This document shows positions 36,287 to 48,309 of a stretch of 64,000 nucleotides of DNA, piece by piece (within the stretch, counting starts at the first letter, position 1; each line of letters starts with the position of its first letter). The notes below the pieces were generated by a model, which was not told where the DNA came from, searched no databases, and saw nothing but the letters and a program-made list of their open reading frames with translations. Origin of the DNA: Micropterix aruncella (lineage: Eukaryota; Arthropoda; Insecta; Lepidoptera; Micropterigidae); the NCBI GenBank assembly GCA_944548615.1, contig OX155955.1:16184818-16248817 (forward strand), in the 5' to 3' direction. The position numbers and the translations under genes are program-made.

Positions 36287-39200
36287 TTACAGAATGTCTT
36301 TATAAACAACGTTCACAGCTTTCTTGTCATTAGACAATACAAACATGTTTTCTCTGGAGGTCACTCTTGAAAGAGCGACATACAGTTGTCCATGTGAAAA
36401 ACAGTCAACGCTCAAATCTAAGCCTGCATCGTTGAAGGTTTGACCCTGCGATTTATTAATGGTCATTGCAAAAGATGTCTTTACCGGAAACTGTAAACGT
36501 TTAAATTGGAAGGGTAAATCCGATGGTATCAGAGGGATTCGGGGAATCAATACATCTTCTCCGGTACCACATCCTGTGAGTATTGTGCACTCTATTATGA
36601 AAGTTTTCAATGATTTTACCAGCAAACGCGTGCCATTGCAAAGTTTAGGTGGATTCAGGTTTCTTAATAAAATAACAGGACAACCTACTTTCAACACCAT
36701 TTTGTGAGGAGGGAGTCCAGACAGGTTCAAAGAGTTTAGAAATTCTGTAGGAAAATGAACAGCTTCTTCCAAATCGAGAACAGTATCGACCGAGTAGTAT
36801 ATTTTCGTCGGCGCATCAATCTTTGAAAGAATCAAGTTATTTACTTTATCTACTTGTTCGTTAGTTGGTGACAGAATCGCTCTTTCTTTAAACCAAGATA
36901 TTGTCTTATAACTTATGTTATCAATGTCAGGATAGACATTGTTGACTAACTGTTGGATGTTGTCTATCAAAACGCAAAGGTTTTCTAGGTCAATCCTTCC
37001 CTCACTTTGTGTTAACTCTCCATTGCCAACTTTTAGCAGCATCTCTGGAAATAGCCTGTTCTCACGTGAAGAAACCCTCATATTAGTTTTAAGCTTTAAT
37101 TTATTGACATGTGGCCAAAGGTTGCATCTTTTTAGGCAAGCATTTATTTCGTCAGCACGTGTTCCTCGAGTCACAACTGGTAGGATTTGACGGAAATCTC
37201 CTGAGAACAGAATTGTACATCCACCCATAGGTGAATTTTTGTTGCGCAAATCGCGCATTGTCCTATCCAGTGCTTCCACAGACGTCTTGTTTGACATGGT
37301 AGCTTCGTCCCAGACTATTAATGAGCAGTCACGCATCAATTTTCCTGTATTGCTCTATTTAGAAACACTACAGACGCTGTTATTATCATCGGTGGCGATT
37401 TTCAGCGGGAGCTTGAATGTGGAGTGTGCGGTTCGGCCTCCTTCCAAAAGCGTAGCGGCAATGCCGGATGACGCAACAGCTAACGCAATTTTTCCGATAG
37501 ATCTCACTTTTTTTAAAAGCAGATTGATTAAAAATGTTTTTGCTGTACCTCCTGGGGCATTAAGGAAAACCAATTTCCTTTCATTGTTATCAATTGTTGA
37601 TAGTAATGCAGTGAATACTTTTTTCTGATCGATGTTTAATCGTGGCTCATCTTGAGCTATATTTTGTAAAAGTCTCGTTTGATCGTATGATGTTTCTCTT
37701 GTGTATTCGGCACTGTTAGTTAAATCTGAGTTAGTAGTATTAGCTGGCATCGGCAGCCCAGAATCCTTGATCGATTTACCCGAAAGTAATTGCACTACTT
37801 TGTTCAATTCCAATAATGCTTCGTCAAATATGTTTTGATCATATTGTACATCATCTGAGTTTAACTCTCGCCGTCGCCGAATCAGAATATCACTGGCCAT
37901 ATTTTCTTGAAATTTATTCCATAGATTAACAGAATCAGTTACTTGACAAAACACTACTATGACGGCAAATAAATATCTTAATGATGTAGCTGAACTACAA
38001 ACAGCTGCTTCTGATAATGTGTTTTCCCAGTGAGAATCGTCTTCCAAGAGCCCCATAGCTTTGCATGCTGCTTGATAAGTATTGTAAACAACACCTTGTA
38101 CAGTTCTTAGGTGTGCAAAGGATGTCGGGCCTTTTACAATATGCAATAACATTCTCAGATAAAAGCATTCGCTGTTGTTGGGATGAACCACGTAGACTCT
38201 GCCAAGAGCATCCGTTTTTTTTACTCCGGGGAAACCATCAACCGCAGTACCTTGTTTTCGCCGTTGAAAAGTTTTAGAACTCTGGTTCCATGTATAGTAA
38301 CCTGGAACTCTGTCATACGTCAGTGTTTTCGCGAAATCATCTTGAGCACATAACTTGAAGAATGCTGTCAATGTTGTATCCCGCGGGTTATTAACAACTT
38401 CTTGTATATTGTTCTCTGTGAAATATACTCTTTGTCCATTTTCTAAATGAACTGCAAGGTGGACAATTGTGGGAGCCCGGTCGTGCACTTCGAATGATAA
38501 AATCCTCCATACAGCTTCAGAGCTGCAGATGTAACGTCCAGACTGATATTTTTCCACTTCATTTGGTGATTGTATGCTGAAAGTGGCTTGATCACTGCCT
38601 TTATTAATGTACTTAGTAACATATTGAATTGACTTTATTGAATTGCACAACTCTACGTTGATGTGGTCATCAAAATTTTTCAAAAGGAGCGGATTATAGG
38701 GAACGATCCATCGGTTATCAATATCATGGTTTCGGACGGTAGCATTTTGCCCACCCTGTTCTGGCGATAGTCGACGATATTTGGGATATCCGTCATCGCT
38801 AGTACTTGTTTGAGTTTGGAACGACTTCGGAAATTTTTTGCTGCATTTAGAATCTCGCATACATGGAGAATTCGGGTTTAAAGTCCCGCAAGGGCCGTGT
38901 ACCATATGTTTCTTTACGATTTCGTACAGGATAGGATCTTCATCTTTATCCGGTAATTCAGCTGAAATAACCCTGTCAATTTGGTTTGGTCTAATTTTGT
39001 TCACTAACCACACCAACAGGTGTACATGTGGCAAGCCACGTTTCTGCCATTCTATTGTGTACATATGACAGCGCGGCGGACCGAATATATGAGACTTGTT
39101 AATGAGGTGCAGGAGTTTCTATACTTTTAAATGGAAGACTCTGTTAACTATATCGTATCTGTCTTGTGGAGTTAAATTGGTGTTAATATTTTCTTTGATT

Positions 39201-40840
39201 TCCGGCCAATTTGGGTTACATTTTGCAGTTATAAATAAATCAGGTTTGCCGTAATTTCTTACGTAAGTCATGGCGTCTTGCGATTTTTCGTGTAAATATC
39301 GAGGTCCACCTGTGAATGATGAAGGTAGTATAACCAACTGCCCAATGCCGTTGCGGTGTTCATTCGCCTGTAAAGCATCCTGAAGATGAACGTAATTTTC
39401 AGCTCTCAATTTAGTTTGATTATTACGGATGTAGGCCAATCTCTCAGATTCAATTTTCGCATATTGATCTACCAAGTATTGGTTTGTTAACATTCCATAT
39501 CTAAGCAAAGTATTGAAATTGTTACGTCTTGTCATTATACGGTAGCAATAGTAGTTCATACATGACACTGTTTTACGCAGAGGTGTACCACCGATTGGGT
39601 CAACTTGAGAAATATTAATGGCATAACCATTTTCTCCACGACATAGCATCAAAGGATATTGTAAGCTGTCATAAGATCTGTGTAACTCTGAATTTTTTTG
39701 CAAATTATCATCACGACTATGCAATACAATATCTCTTTTGTCAAATTGCTGTCCAGCTATCACCACTGCTACTTCACTCGTGGAAGGCGCATTGTATCGT
39801 CCTCTGTGTTCTCCAACAGGAACTTTATTTGCATGGATTACGACATTAAAGTCAGGAGTATCTGCTGGAACACTCTCAATCGCAGTTTTGAAAGACTGTA
39901 TGTAGCAATTATGAGAATGTAACATATCTTGGAGAGACCTAATCAAATCTCTATCAATTGGCTGTGCAACACTTGTACACCGCGTAGATGCTTGTGTATA
40001 TGGATCTGCAATAAAATATATTTGCAGAAATTTGTGATCATCGGGTCGAAGTGGTAGCAAGCTCCCAGCTAAGTGGTACACTTGCCTTTGAATTTTAAAT
40101 GTAGGCATGAACCCACGCTCAACGACTTGCTTACTCTTAAAAGAGGTCATTTGAAATGCGTTATTATAACGGCGTATATTGCGCATGAATTGCTTGGATT
40201 TCTGATGATCACCCGTAAGAAGAGAGTGAAGTGGTTCAGGTGGAGGGAGAACTTCTTCTAATTTGACTTTTCCTTGTAAGCAACACATGCCTTTCGATTC
40301 GTCCTTGAATTTCAATGCCAAGCAATGTTCACACACTACTGACATAGTACCTATTGATACTATACGATCGTCCTTGTAAGAAATCGAAGGATCGTAATTC
40401 ATGGCAGAATTTTCTTTATTCACCCATGAATTAGTAACTCGTGCTGATGATTCTCTGGCTCTCTGTATTCGATGTCTTTCCCTATCTCGGCTGCGGTGAA
40501 CCTCATGCTCTACTGAAGATTCTCTCTCTCTCTCAGCTCTATATCTATCCCGAAGCTGACTGAGGCGAGCCTCACGCTCTACTGACGATTCTCTGTCCCT
40601 CTGAACCGTATGCCTATCTCGATCCCGGCTGCGGCGAATCTCACGCTCTACTGAAGATTCTCTCTCTCTCTCTCTCAGCTCTATATCTATCCCGAGCCTG
40701 ACTGAGGCGAGCCTCACGTTCCGTTGACGATTCTTCATCTCTTGCTGAACGTACTCTTCTACTCTTCTGGCATTCACTGTACTACGACCTATGTTCGAAC
40801 GACGACGTCTTCCAGACATGACTTTATAATTTCTGTACAA
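36287..40840 (-). pseudogene. Helitron Rep-helicase (RepHel), two in-frame TAG codons
   Basis: A single 1,517-codon frame with TAG at codons 574 (39121-39119) and 1162 (37357-37355). Residues 57-135 hold three RESSVER/RSRDRDR-type arginine-rich repeats, then a CEHC...CC zinc-finger-like patch and the Helitron N-terminal domain (FTGGPRYLHEKSQDAMTYV). The HUH nuclease follows: PHVH at 604-607 binds the metal, and Y740-VTK-Y744-INK carries the nicking tyrosines. The C-terminal part is a Pif1-type helicase: Walker A APGGTAKT (1095-1102, Ala1100 replacing the usual Gly), Walker B VWDE (1176-1179), GDFRQILPVV, INKSQGQTF and YVALSRV. The likely start is MSGRRRR at codon 8. The protein would nick, unwind and copy the element. 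Absence of frameshifts means that the inactivation is recent. Confidence 0.93.
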
Positions 40841-40937
40841 AATTTACTCAGTTCTATATGTATGTTTACCTATGCACAAATTGCCATATTATTAGTATGT
40901 GCCGCAGTAAAAAATATCTAAATTCTTACCATTTAGA

Positions 40938-41180
40938 AACAAAAGATAATCAGCAATCATAAAAAACAAAAGATACCTATTCTATTCAGTTCTTTTTTTC
41001 TTACTGAAATACCTCAACTTAAACAACGATTTTAATTATAAAAAATAATTTGCTATTCGTGCGACTAAAAACAAAAGATAATCAACAATCATCAACAACA
41101 AAAGATACCTATTCTATTAAGTACTTTTTCTGAACTTACATATCTCACCTTAAATCACGATTTTTGAAAATAATTTCCCT
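40938..41180. repeat. Tandem duplication of about 125 bp in Helitron leader
   Basis: 'aacaaaagataatcagcaat...aacaaaagatacctattcta' at 40938-40990 recurs at 41068-41120 with the following 'ttt..tga..tac..atctcacctta' text also matched. The duplication lies between promoter and start codon, in the transcribed leader. Confidence 0.8.
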
Positions 41181-41536
41181 AATATTAAATTGATCTAACT
41201 GTAAATTTTAATCAAGATCCTAATAGAAAATTGCAATCCATAAATTATGGTTTTATTTAATCTAATCTTATCTCACCTTATGTAGGTACTTATAATTGCT
41301 ATAAGTGCGATTTAAAAATTAACCTTAGAATAGAATATAATTTATATTTTAAAACTACTATCATACAATTATTTATCGTAACTTACTTATAATTACTGAT
41401 ACGTTGTCGCGCTGAAAAGCACGTTTTTATTACCTAAGTATTGCTATTTTCCTCGCTGGAGAGCTCCGATATAATAAACGCGTCCGATCGCTGCTAAATT
41501 CAAAGTGCTATAGGAAAAACCGCGGCCTCAGACGCG

Positions 41537-41546
41537 CTATTTATAG
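41537..41546 (-). promoter_or_regulatory. TATA box of the Helitron
   Basis: The minus strand reads CTATAAATAG, a perfect TATA box, embedded in a short GC-rich segment (41515-41600) within otherwise AT-rich DNA. Transcription would begin about 30 nt further, near 41508, leaving a leader of about 690 nt before the MSGRRRR start. Confidence 0.6.
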
Positions 41547-42144
41547 GCACGCTCTTGCCGCACCGGGCGGCCGGCCGGTACCGCCGTAAACGCTACGTCC
41601 CGCAATTTTTAAATCTGTAATATCTTCGAAAATATTCACTTAAATCATACGGTGTAAAGGGCCATATAGATCTATATTAAATGAACAATGTATTCAAGGT
41701 ATTTAATTGGTTAAGGATTAATGCTGTATTGGTTAAAATCGCTTCGAAAATTAGCCATTATTTGTCGTAAAAAGTAAATGACAAAAAAAAGTTATTGTGG
41801 GCTATCCATAAGAGATAGACATATACCATCACGGACTTTTCTGTAGACCTTTTCAATGTGTACAATACTTAGTACATTATTTTGATAAAACTCGTAGGGT
41901 TCAGCCTGCGTTTGCAATGTAAGCGGAAAAAATGTAATTATTTACGACATCACATTAGAAACCTCAAAAATAGCAGTACTTTTCCACTATTTAATGGATG
42001 TTATTATACATATAAACCTTCCTCTTGAATCACTCTATCTATTAAAAAAAACCGCATCAAAATCCGTTGCGTAGTTTCAAAGATTTAAGCATACAAAGGG
42101 ACATAGGGACAGAGAAAGCGACTTTGTTTTATACTATGTAGTGA

Positions 42145-42814
42145 TACATAAATTGCTTAATACTTTATTCATTTATTTGTTTGTACATTTAGCCCCATTG
42201 TTATCAATGTTATAAGTAACTCGGAAAAATTGAACACCGAAATGCAGCTAATGCTCAATGCCCTAGCCCAAAACCTAACTAGGACTTCAATGTCCCGTAT
42301 CTAGGCGGGTCAGAGTAAATAATTGAAATAAGTAAAACAACTTACGTAACAATTAGCCTAATTAAAGTAAAAAACTTTTTATTTTTATATTCAATGAATG
42401 TACTTAATTTAGATTGAATAATATAACTGAATAAATAAATAACACCATAATACAAATCAAAAAACCTAATTTTCTAAGGATAATACAATGTAGGTAATGC
42501 AATATGGCAAATACACATATACGTAAATACGATTTTAATAAATAATAAATGCTATATGGTATAAACATATTTATAATTCAATAAAATATATAAATACAAT
42601 TTTAAAGCAGTGCTTAAAAATATATGAAATAATAAAAATAAAAATATGATACTATTAATATATGCATAATAATTTATATAAATATACAACATTATTTTGA
42701 AATTAACCGCTATATATATATACGATTTAAATCACAATCACATATAATTTAAATCACAACTACTAAGTAGGTATATTATTTAGTTAATAAAGCATTACGT
42801 ATGTCTTTAAATTA
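42145..42814. other. Reversed LINE tail and AT-rich DNA
   Basis: 42155-42320 reads on the minus strand as an untranslated end finishing in an AATAAATG-type tail ('tttattcatttatttgtttg' on plus). The rest is extremely AT-rich with no frame. Confidence 0.4.
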
Positions 42815-43285
42815 CCTGCCACCCCCTTACTTCCAATTGCGACCAGTTTACTCCGGTCTCTCGATTGGTTACGATTTCGAGGTCGCTTGCGCGGTCCTCT
42901 TCCTTACGAAGCGGTGAAACGGTGTAAACCGAATCTATCGCGGACCACGGCCTCCTTTGCCCGGCTGTTCACCCAGGTCGTTTCAAAAACAGTCGCCGTA
43001 AGGTCCGCAACCACCCCCGCTCTATAGGAAACAGTACTGCTTCCAGACTACCCCGATGTTAGTCAGAGTGCACAATCGATTGGCTTACGCCGAACGGTGC
43101 GCAGACCTAGAAGGTTGACTCCTAGGGGAAACTAGCCCTAAGACCAGAGTCCTGCCCAGGCTCGCACTTCATGCGTGGAGGCCGCCGGATGGGTGTTGAC
43201 CCGTGAGTGTGACCAACCCTGAACAGAATGGGTCTCCGTGGCCAACTCAGCAAGGGCCCATTAGCTCCCTACTCAGTCAGTATTA
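42815..43285. repeat. Dispersed repeat family B, copy 1
   Basis: GC-richer than its surroundings and closely matching 58610-59079: 'cccttacttccaattg', 'ctctcgattggttacg', 'gaggtcgcttgcgcggtcct', 'gaatctatcgcggaccacgg', 'aggaaacagtactgcttcca', 'gtgttgacccgtgagtgtga', 'aagggcccattag'. It lacks about 190 bp present at the left end of copy 2. The reverse complement also resembles 53895-54400. No protein frame. Confidence 0.85.
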
Positions 43286-44029
43286 GCTCCCTACTAATAT
43301 ATAAGTGGACATACACATTCAAGTGCCTTGTCTGCATAAAGCTTAAATTGAATTTAGGGGATAAAATATGTTAGTATGTGCCATTTTTGTTCAGAATTCG
43401 ATTCATAGACTATCCTTTCGTAAAAAAGGGATCTTGGGAAAGAGGAAATGTAAATGGTAAACATATATTTTTTTAAATAACGATTCTGTGTGATAATTGA
43501 TTACATTCGAGTTATTTTGGGAGGAAAGAATCGGCTCTTTGCTATCGAAACGTAGTAAATCACCACGTGCCACGAACAGGTCATAATATACGGAGGTCTT
43601 GTTATTACAGCGTCGCAGCCCAGATGCATCGAGTTCTTGATTAATTAATCATGGGTTTTTGTTGAGGAGCCGCTCTTCGCCAATCTGCGTCTCCAGGGAG
43701 ACGGTGCGAGCGAGAGAAACGGCTGCGAGAGAAGGAGAAAGACGCTTTACGGAAGCATTTAGGCGGAACGCCATGTACACCTTGCCTCGGCGAGGGCATT
43801 CACAGGACACGAAAAACATAGTAAGTGATTAAGCAGCCACTTTCCGGGAAACTAACGACACCGAGCGTGAAATTCGTGAACTTCGATATTTTTTTTAAGT
43901 TAAGGGTATTTATACATAAACAAAATCAGCGACATACAAAAAAAAACGGTTGTCACCCTAATACTTTTCCGGCAAGTAGCCAAGCACTGATTTTATCTGA
44001 ATATTAATTTCAAAAATAAAATCGATGTG
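43286..44029. other. No gene assigned; possible first exon at 43773-43820
   Basis: A more GC-balanced patch at 43610-43830 contains an ATG at 43773 with 16 open codons (MYTLPRRGHSQDTKNI) ending at a strong donor GTAAGT (43821). This could be the first exon of an unseen gene or chance. The remainder is AT-rich. Confidence 0.2.
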
Positions 44030-44216
44030 CGCCCTTCTAGGGCCTCTCTAGGCCGGCGGATGAACCCGTTTGGATTCCGTTACACAACCGCCTCGGATGG
44101 CGCGGGTCGGTGTTAATATTTGATTAAAGTTTAACCCTTCAGGCCTCGGCCCCTCAGCCGATTAACAAGTTGATGTCCCAAAAAAAATTAACAAGTTGAT
44201 GTCCCAAAAAAAAGAA
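44030..44216 (+). repeat. LINE 3' end with duplicated A-tail
   Basis: 'cttcaggcctcggcccctca' and 'gccgattaacaagttgatgt' resemble the untranslated 3' end of R1/jockey-type elements. The last 30 bp, 'ttaacaagttgatgtcccaa' plus an A run, are repeated in tandem (44163-44186 and 44189-44212). Confidence 0.5.
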
Positions 44217-44344
44217 ACCAAAACATTAATTACTGCCAAACCACTGTACCCATAATTAAAATAAAATTAAAACGGGGCCGTCACGCTGAATCGTTTTGTG
44301 GCCGATATCGGCCAATCGGGGCTCTAGAGGTTAAGATTGAATTT

Positions 44345-44720
44345 AATATGAGGTATTCACAATGTGATTTCGGACCAACAAGGTCGAATTTCAAGTCTCT
44401 AAGTCTACCGAATTTCAAGTCTCTAAGCTTAATATTTCAAGGATGACATTTCCACCATAACCTTTTCAACTCTTACCATCATCAAATGAGGCCTGCCTGC
44501 CAAATTTGAGCTTAATTGGATTAAGCGTTTGGGCGCCATCGTGAAGGAATACACACACACACATAGGTAGACATACAGATAGACAGACAGAGAGAGAGAC
44601 TTCAACATGGAAATGGTCTTAATCGGTTCAGGGTGCTTAATATAGTTATTTTTGTCCTCATCTCGTAAAAAAGTTTTTGCTCGTTCACAATATTTTACTT
44701 CCTATTCGGTTGGTGGCCCT
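44345..44720 (+). repeat. Dispersed repeat family C, copy
   Basis: 'atgtgatttcggaccaacaa', 'ccataaccttttcaactctt', 'cttaattggattaagcgttt', 'gggcgccatcgtgaaggaat', a (CA)n/(GACA)n tract and 'aatggtcttaatcggttcag' in family order. A small tandem duplication of 'cgaatttcaagtctctaag' occurs at 44385-44430. Confidence 0.8.
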
Positions 44721-44959
44721 GAAAAGAAACAAAGTAGCTCGAAATTGCATAAGGCAATTAATTTAAAATTAGCAACATTAAACACAATATGTGCCAGAAG
44801 AGTAAATGATTTTCACAATGAGTAAACGAAATTTTTGCTAAACGTCGCATTTTGAGAAGAGGAAGAATTTCGTTGCAAGTTTCATATTTCTCTGTTTATT
44901 AGGAGAAATTTGAGCGAAGCTTTGCGGATCGCTGATTCCTTTGAAGTGTTCTTGCGCTT

Positions 44960-45125
44960 CAGATCGTGGGCTGGCTGTAAGCTGATAGATGGCGCGTAGG
45001 CAGCAGTGCAGGGCGGCGACACAGATTAATCATAGCGTTATGTGTACACACAATAGATTCAATATGAACGAAAATTTACCCGATAGACGATCTCTTCAAA
45101 TCTCTGTGTTCAGAGGAAACATTCA
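44960..45125 (+). repeat. Dispersed repeat family I, copy 1
   Basis: Matches 61665-61815: a 'gcagtgcagggcggcgacac'-like start, 'aggttaatccaagagttgt'-like middle, 'gatac(g)acacgaacg', 'ccgatagacgatc' and 'cctctattc..tcagag'. Noncoding in both places. Confidence 0.55.
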
Positions 45126-45559
45126 TATTTTATGTGTATTTATAAGACTGGCCCAGTCTCTTTGTATCTTTTTTACTACGGTGGATCAAATATAAACCGA
45201 TATTTCTTTAGTGTCACTAGCAAAAATTTTAAATAAGAAGGTGCGACTACTGATACATTGATATTATTGTACTCTCTTTACAATGATATTATTGCACTCA
45301 ATCGGGATGATATTATTGCACTCAATCGGGATGATATAAAGATTCTAACAAAAACAGAACAAATATCAGCGTTTCGTCATTACTACATACAGGCCGACCG
45401 AATCTATTCCTGATGGCCGCGAAGAGGAAGAACGAAAAAACTTAACTGTCAAATGATAAAATGTCAATACGCATCGCGTAATACGGCGATTAAAGCGCGA
45501 TTAAATTTTAAAACGCTGCTTTTTCCTTATATGACAGCAAGGGTCGCGGTACGCACTGT
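45126..45559. other. No gene seen
   Basis: AT-rich; a short tandem repeat of 'gatattattgcactcaatcg' occurs at 45280-45330. No frame recognised. Confidence 0.5.
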
Positions 45560-45705
45560 ATGACACTCGGGAGGATAAAACGATTCTAACAATACGACAC
45601 ACTTCTAAATCGGTTCAAGCGTTTAGAAGTTATGGTGGAATAAATAAACGGAAAACATAGATGAATCCTGAACACATAACACTCCTTTTGTCCAGTTGTT
45701 CCCAT
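45560..45705 (+). repeat. Dispersed repeat family H, partial copy 2
   Basis: 'aaacgattctaacaatacg', 'cacacttctaaatcggttca', 'tagaagttatggtggaataa' and 'gaatcctgaacacataacac' match the second half of the family H copies at 19530 and 60575. Confidence 0.7.
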
Positions 45706-46309
45706 ACTGTGTTGTCCCTAATCGCCCATGTGGGCGCGTGCGTTTTCACAGGATCCCCGGTCGTCGATGCCCCCAGCGGCACGCCCTGCCTTTTGCAGCT
45801 GTAAGTCGGGATCATTCCAGGGTTTGGATTCACCGTCTCACCGCCCATCACAACCTCACTAGATAAATTGTTCAGAAATCATTAGATCATAAGATCATGT
45901 CTACCAGGGTATTGATGTTTATACAGTCGAATGCTTTGCTTGGATCGCAGAACTTTTATACACTTTTTTTATACACTGTTAGCTTAGATCGCAGAACTTT
46001 TTATACACTTTTTTATAATTTAAAATGTAATTTCATTTGTAGAAATACTATTTGTTGTAATTTCGTAATGTTATTATATATATAATAATTTTTTGTAAAG
46101 TAATTTCTATACCCAGATCGGGTTTATGAAAATAAATTTTTCTTATTTCTTATTTCTTATTTCTTATAAACACTATTTTTAACATCTCGGTCTAACTTGT
46201 AACTTTGTACATAACTCTAACAGTTCATGCTATTATTACTATTATTAGGCCAATGTAAGATAATTAACTTAGTTCTAATTAGTTAATAAAGTGAATTTTT
46301 AAAGCTCTA
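45706..46309. other. Unassigned frame and LINE-like tail
   Basis: The minus strand from 45851 reads GGETVNPNPGMIPTYSCKRQ and continues to about 45700 before running into family H sequence; the peptide looks protein-like but I do not recognise it. At 46130-46167 there are four copies of 'tttctta' following an AATAAA, typical of the tail of a retroposed element. Confidence 0.35.
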
Positions 46310-46500
46310 TGGTTTTTAAATAAATGGTTTACGGGGTGCCGGAGGGGATAGAAACCCAGAGAATCCTTGTCTCCATTCGTCCACCCCTCACGCACTAACC
46401 TTCTGGTTTGTGTGAGGTTGTCTTTGCACGATATCCCGGGTAGATGAAACGACCTATGTCATTAGAACTGCCCGGGTGGTGGGCGGGGTTTCTCCCCTCG
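46310..46500 (+). repeat. LTR-boundary-like repeat (family J)
   Basis: 'aataaatggttt', 'ggag..atagag', 'cccgggtag.aaacga' and 'aactgcccgggtggtggg' occur in the same order at 15538-15655. In both places this follows an AATAAATGG end, so it may be the junction of an LTR with its internal leader. Confidence 0.4.
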
Positions 46501-47139
46501 CCCGTAACCGCGTAAATATTAAACTGTTCTTGAGCAATGGTTCCATAAAGAATTTAACGGCAGCTCTTCTCTAGGATTTTTTGTTTGTTCCAGGCTCTTA
46601 GCCCTCGATGTCAATTTAAAATGACCATGTTTTAAAGCCTTGACACATCTGGTGTAATAACGTAAATATCTTTTTAATCTGTGGCGGCGCTGCGGGGCGG
46701 AGCGGCACGTGGGCGGGCGGAATGACGACTGGCGGGCGGGTTGGACGGGGGCAGCGGGACGGTGCGCAGCCTAACAAAGAACGGAAGACGTCAGACGTGC
46801 CTTAATCTACAGGCGAGGTCAGCTCTGCCGTGTCGGAAACTGCGTCGGCTGCGCTTCTCAACCTCCAACCCCGATGCCAATCGACTAGTCTTCTATTCTA
46901 TAGAAGATGACGTAAGCAAAAGTTTTCGGTAAGCGTTTTGGTCAAAGTGTCAAAATTTTTGGAGTTTATTGAAGTTTACTCCAAGAATCGATTTTATTTA
47001 AAGTCGGTACGACAATTTGATGGGTGTGTAAAATCTAGCGGTAAAAAAATCGTTATGTTTTTATAAATGAATTAATGTTAGCGCCATCTAAGCAAAATGA
47101 TTCAAAATTAAATAACTTTTCGTAACATAGTAACATATG
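46501..47139. other. No gene assigned; CG-rich island at 46675-46900
   Basis: The island contains an E-box-like CACGTG (46709) and open frame 46741-46932 of biased composition. No domain recognised. Promoter-like composition only. Confidence 0.3.
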
Positions 47140-47245
47140 TTCAATCAACCAATTTACTAATCAATTATTCAATCAATCAATCAAACAAACAATCAATCAA
47201 TCAGTCAACCAATCATCAAACAATCAATGAATCAATCATGCGTTT
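47140..47245. repeat. (CAAT)n microsatellite, imperfect
   Basis: CAAT units with CAAA and CAAC variants. Confidence 0.9.
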
Positions 47246-47821
47246 ATTTACCCCCTTTGCCTATTGTATATTCTAAAGATTAGATAAACTCCAGTCACAA
47301 GCTGACACACACTTTTTTTAAACATTTTTTTAAATTTTGTATTTGTCATAGTTGTAATCATCTTTTTATTCGTTTACTATGTATTTTTATTCGTTTGCTC
47401 TTAAATATATACATCCTTTTTAAATTCATATATAGACCATGTGTTTATATTGTTTTTTTTTTTTTTTTTTTTTTCTCTTTTTTCTACTCTTCGTGTGGTT
47501 TTTTTATTATATTTTTTTCTCTCACTTGTAATGCCAATTATAAATACCAGTAACTAAATATAAGTGTTTGTTAAATAAGATTGAAAGAGTAGTTACTAAA
47601 ACCGCCCTTATTATTTTTTTTTAATAAATATAAAAATGCACAAATTTCTGTCTTTATAAGACTTATTATAATAAGATTTATAAAGTATATATATATTAAA
47701 AATGCAGCCCTTTAAACATCAGAAGTTCATTACAAATACTTCATTAGAAATTAATTACAAAACTAATTGTAAACGAACAGGAAATGGAGTAGAGAAGAGT
47801 TAAATTATTGATTACAAAGGA
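47246..47821. other. AT-rich stretch with poly(T)
   Basis: A T run of about 23 lies at 47452-47474. No gene or family recognised. Confidence 0.55.
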
Positions 47822-48245
47822 TGTTAGACTTCTGAATGACATTGTACGTTTTGGTAACTCTTCTGCGCCGGCAACATGCAGGTGGTGCTGCTGGTAGCAT
47901 TGTTCGGCGAAGCTTATAGCTATTTAACATCTATAATAACATTGATAAATAATGTTTCTTTTATAAAATACTGATTGATTATATAAACCCATAATTTAAT
48001 TAATGGTGACAATTATAACGTGAAATTATTAGTGCCATCTATAGTATTTTTATATAGGCTGATTACACCACATACATAATGCGGATGGATTAAAATGTTA
48101 TCTATTAGTCTTTTTGAACATTATAGCATCTATTTATTATGTATTGAAGCTTGTATACCAAATTAAAATTGACATCTTGACATGTAATAAAATATAATTA
48201 CCAAATTAAATTTGACGTCTTTATGTAAATAGCATTAAAATAATA
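47822..48245 (+). repeat. Dispersed repeat family A, copy 2 (uninterrupted)
   Basis: About 424 bp of continuous family A sequence, serving as the reference for the interrupted copies at 8640 and 58245. It ends in 'aatagcattaaaataatagg'. Confidence 0.75.
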
Positions 48246-48309
48246 GGAGTTGACCATTCAAATATACTATATAATCACTTTATAATACACTATACTTATA
48301 ATCACTATA

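Larger units (their letters stand above)
35957..42144 (-). mobile_element. Helitron, complete, 6,188 bp
   Basis: On the minus strand the element opens TCACTACATAGTATAAAAC at 42144 and closes with hairpin-CTAG at 35957, between a host A and a host T, with no target-site duplication. Inside are a long 5' region with a TATA promoter, one Rep-helicase frame and a short 3' region. All hallmarks of an autonomous rolling-circle transposon are present in one piece, but the reading frame carries two TAG codons and a Walker A change, so it is probably recently inactivated. Confidence 0.92.

Noticed and set aside
36459..40921. Plus-strand frames opposite the Helitron helicase
   Set aside because: They are short antisense shadows of RepHel.
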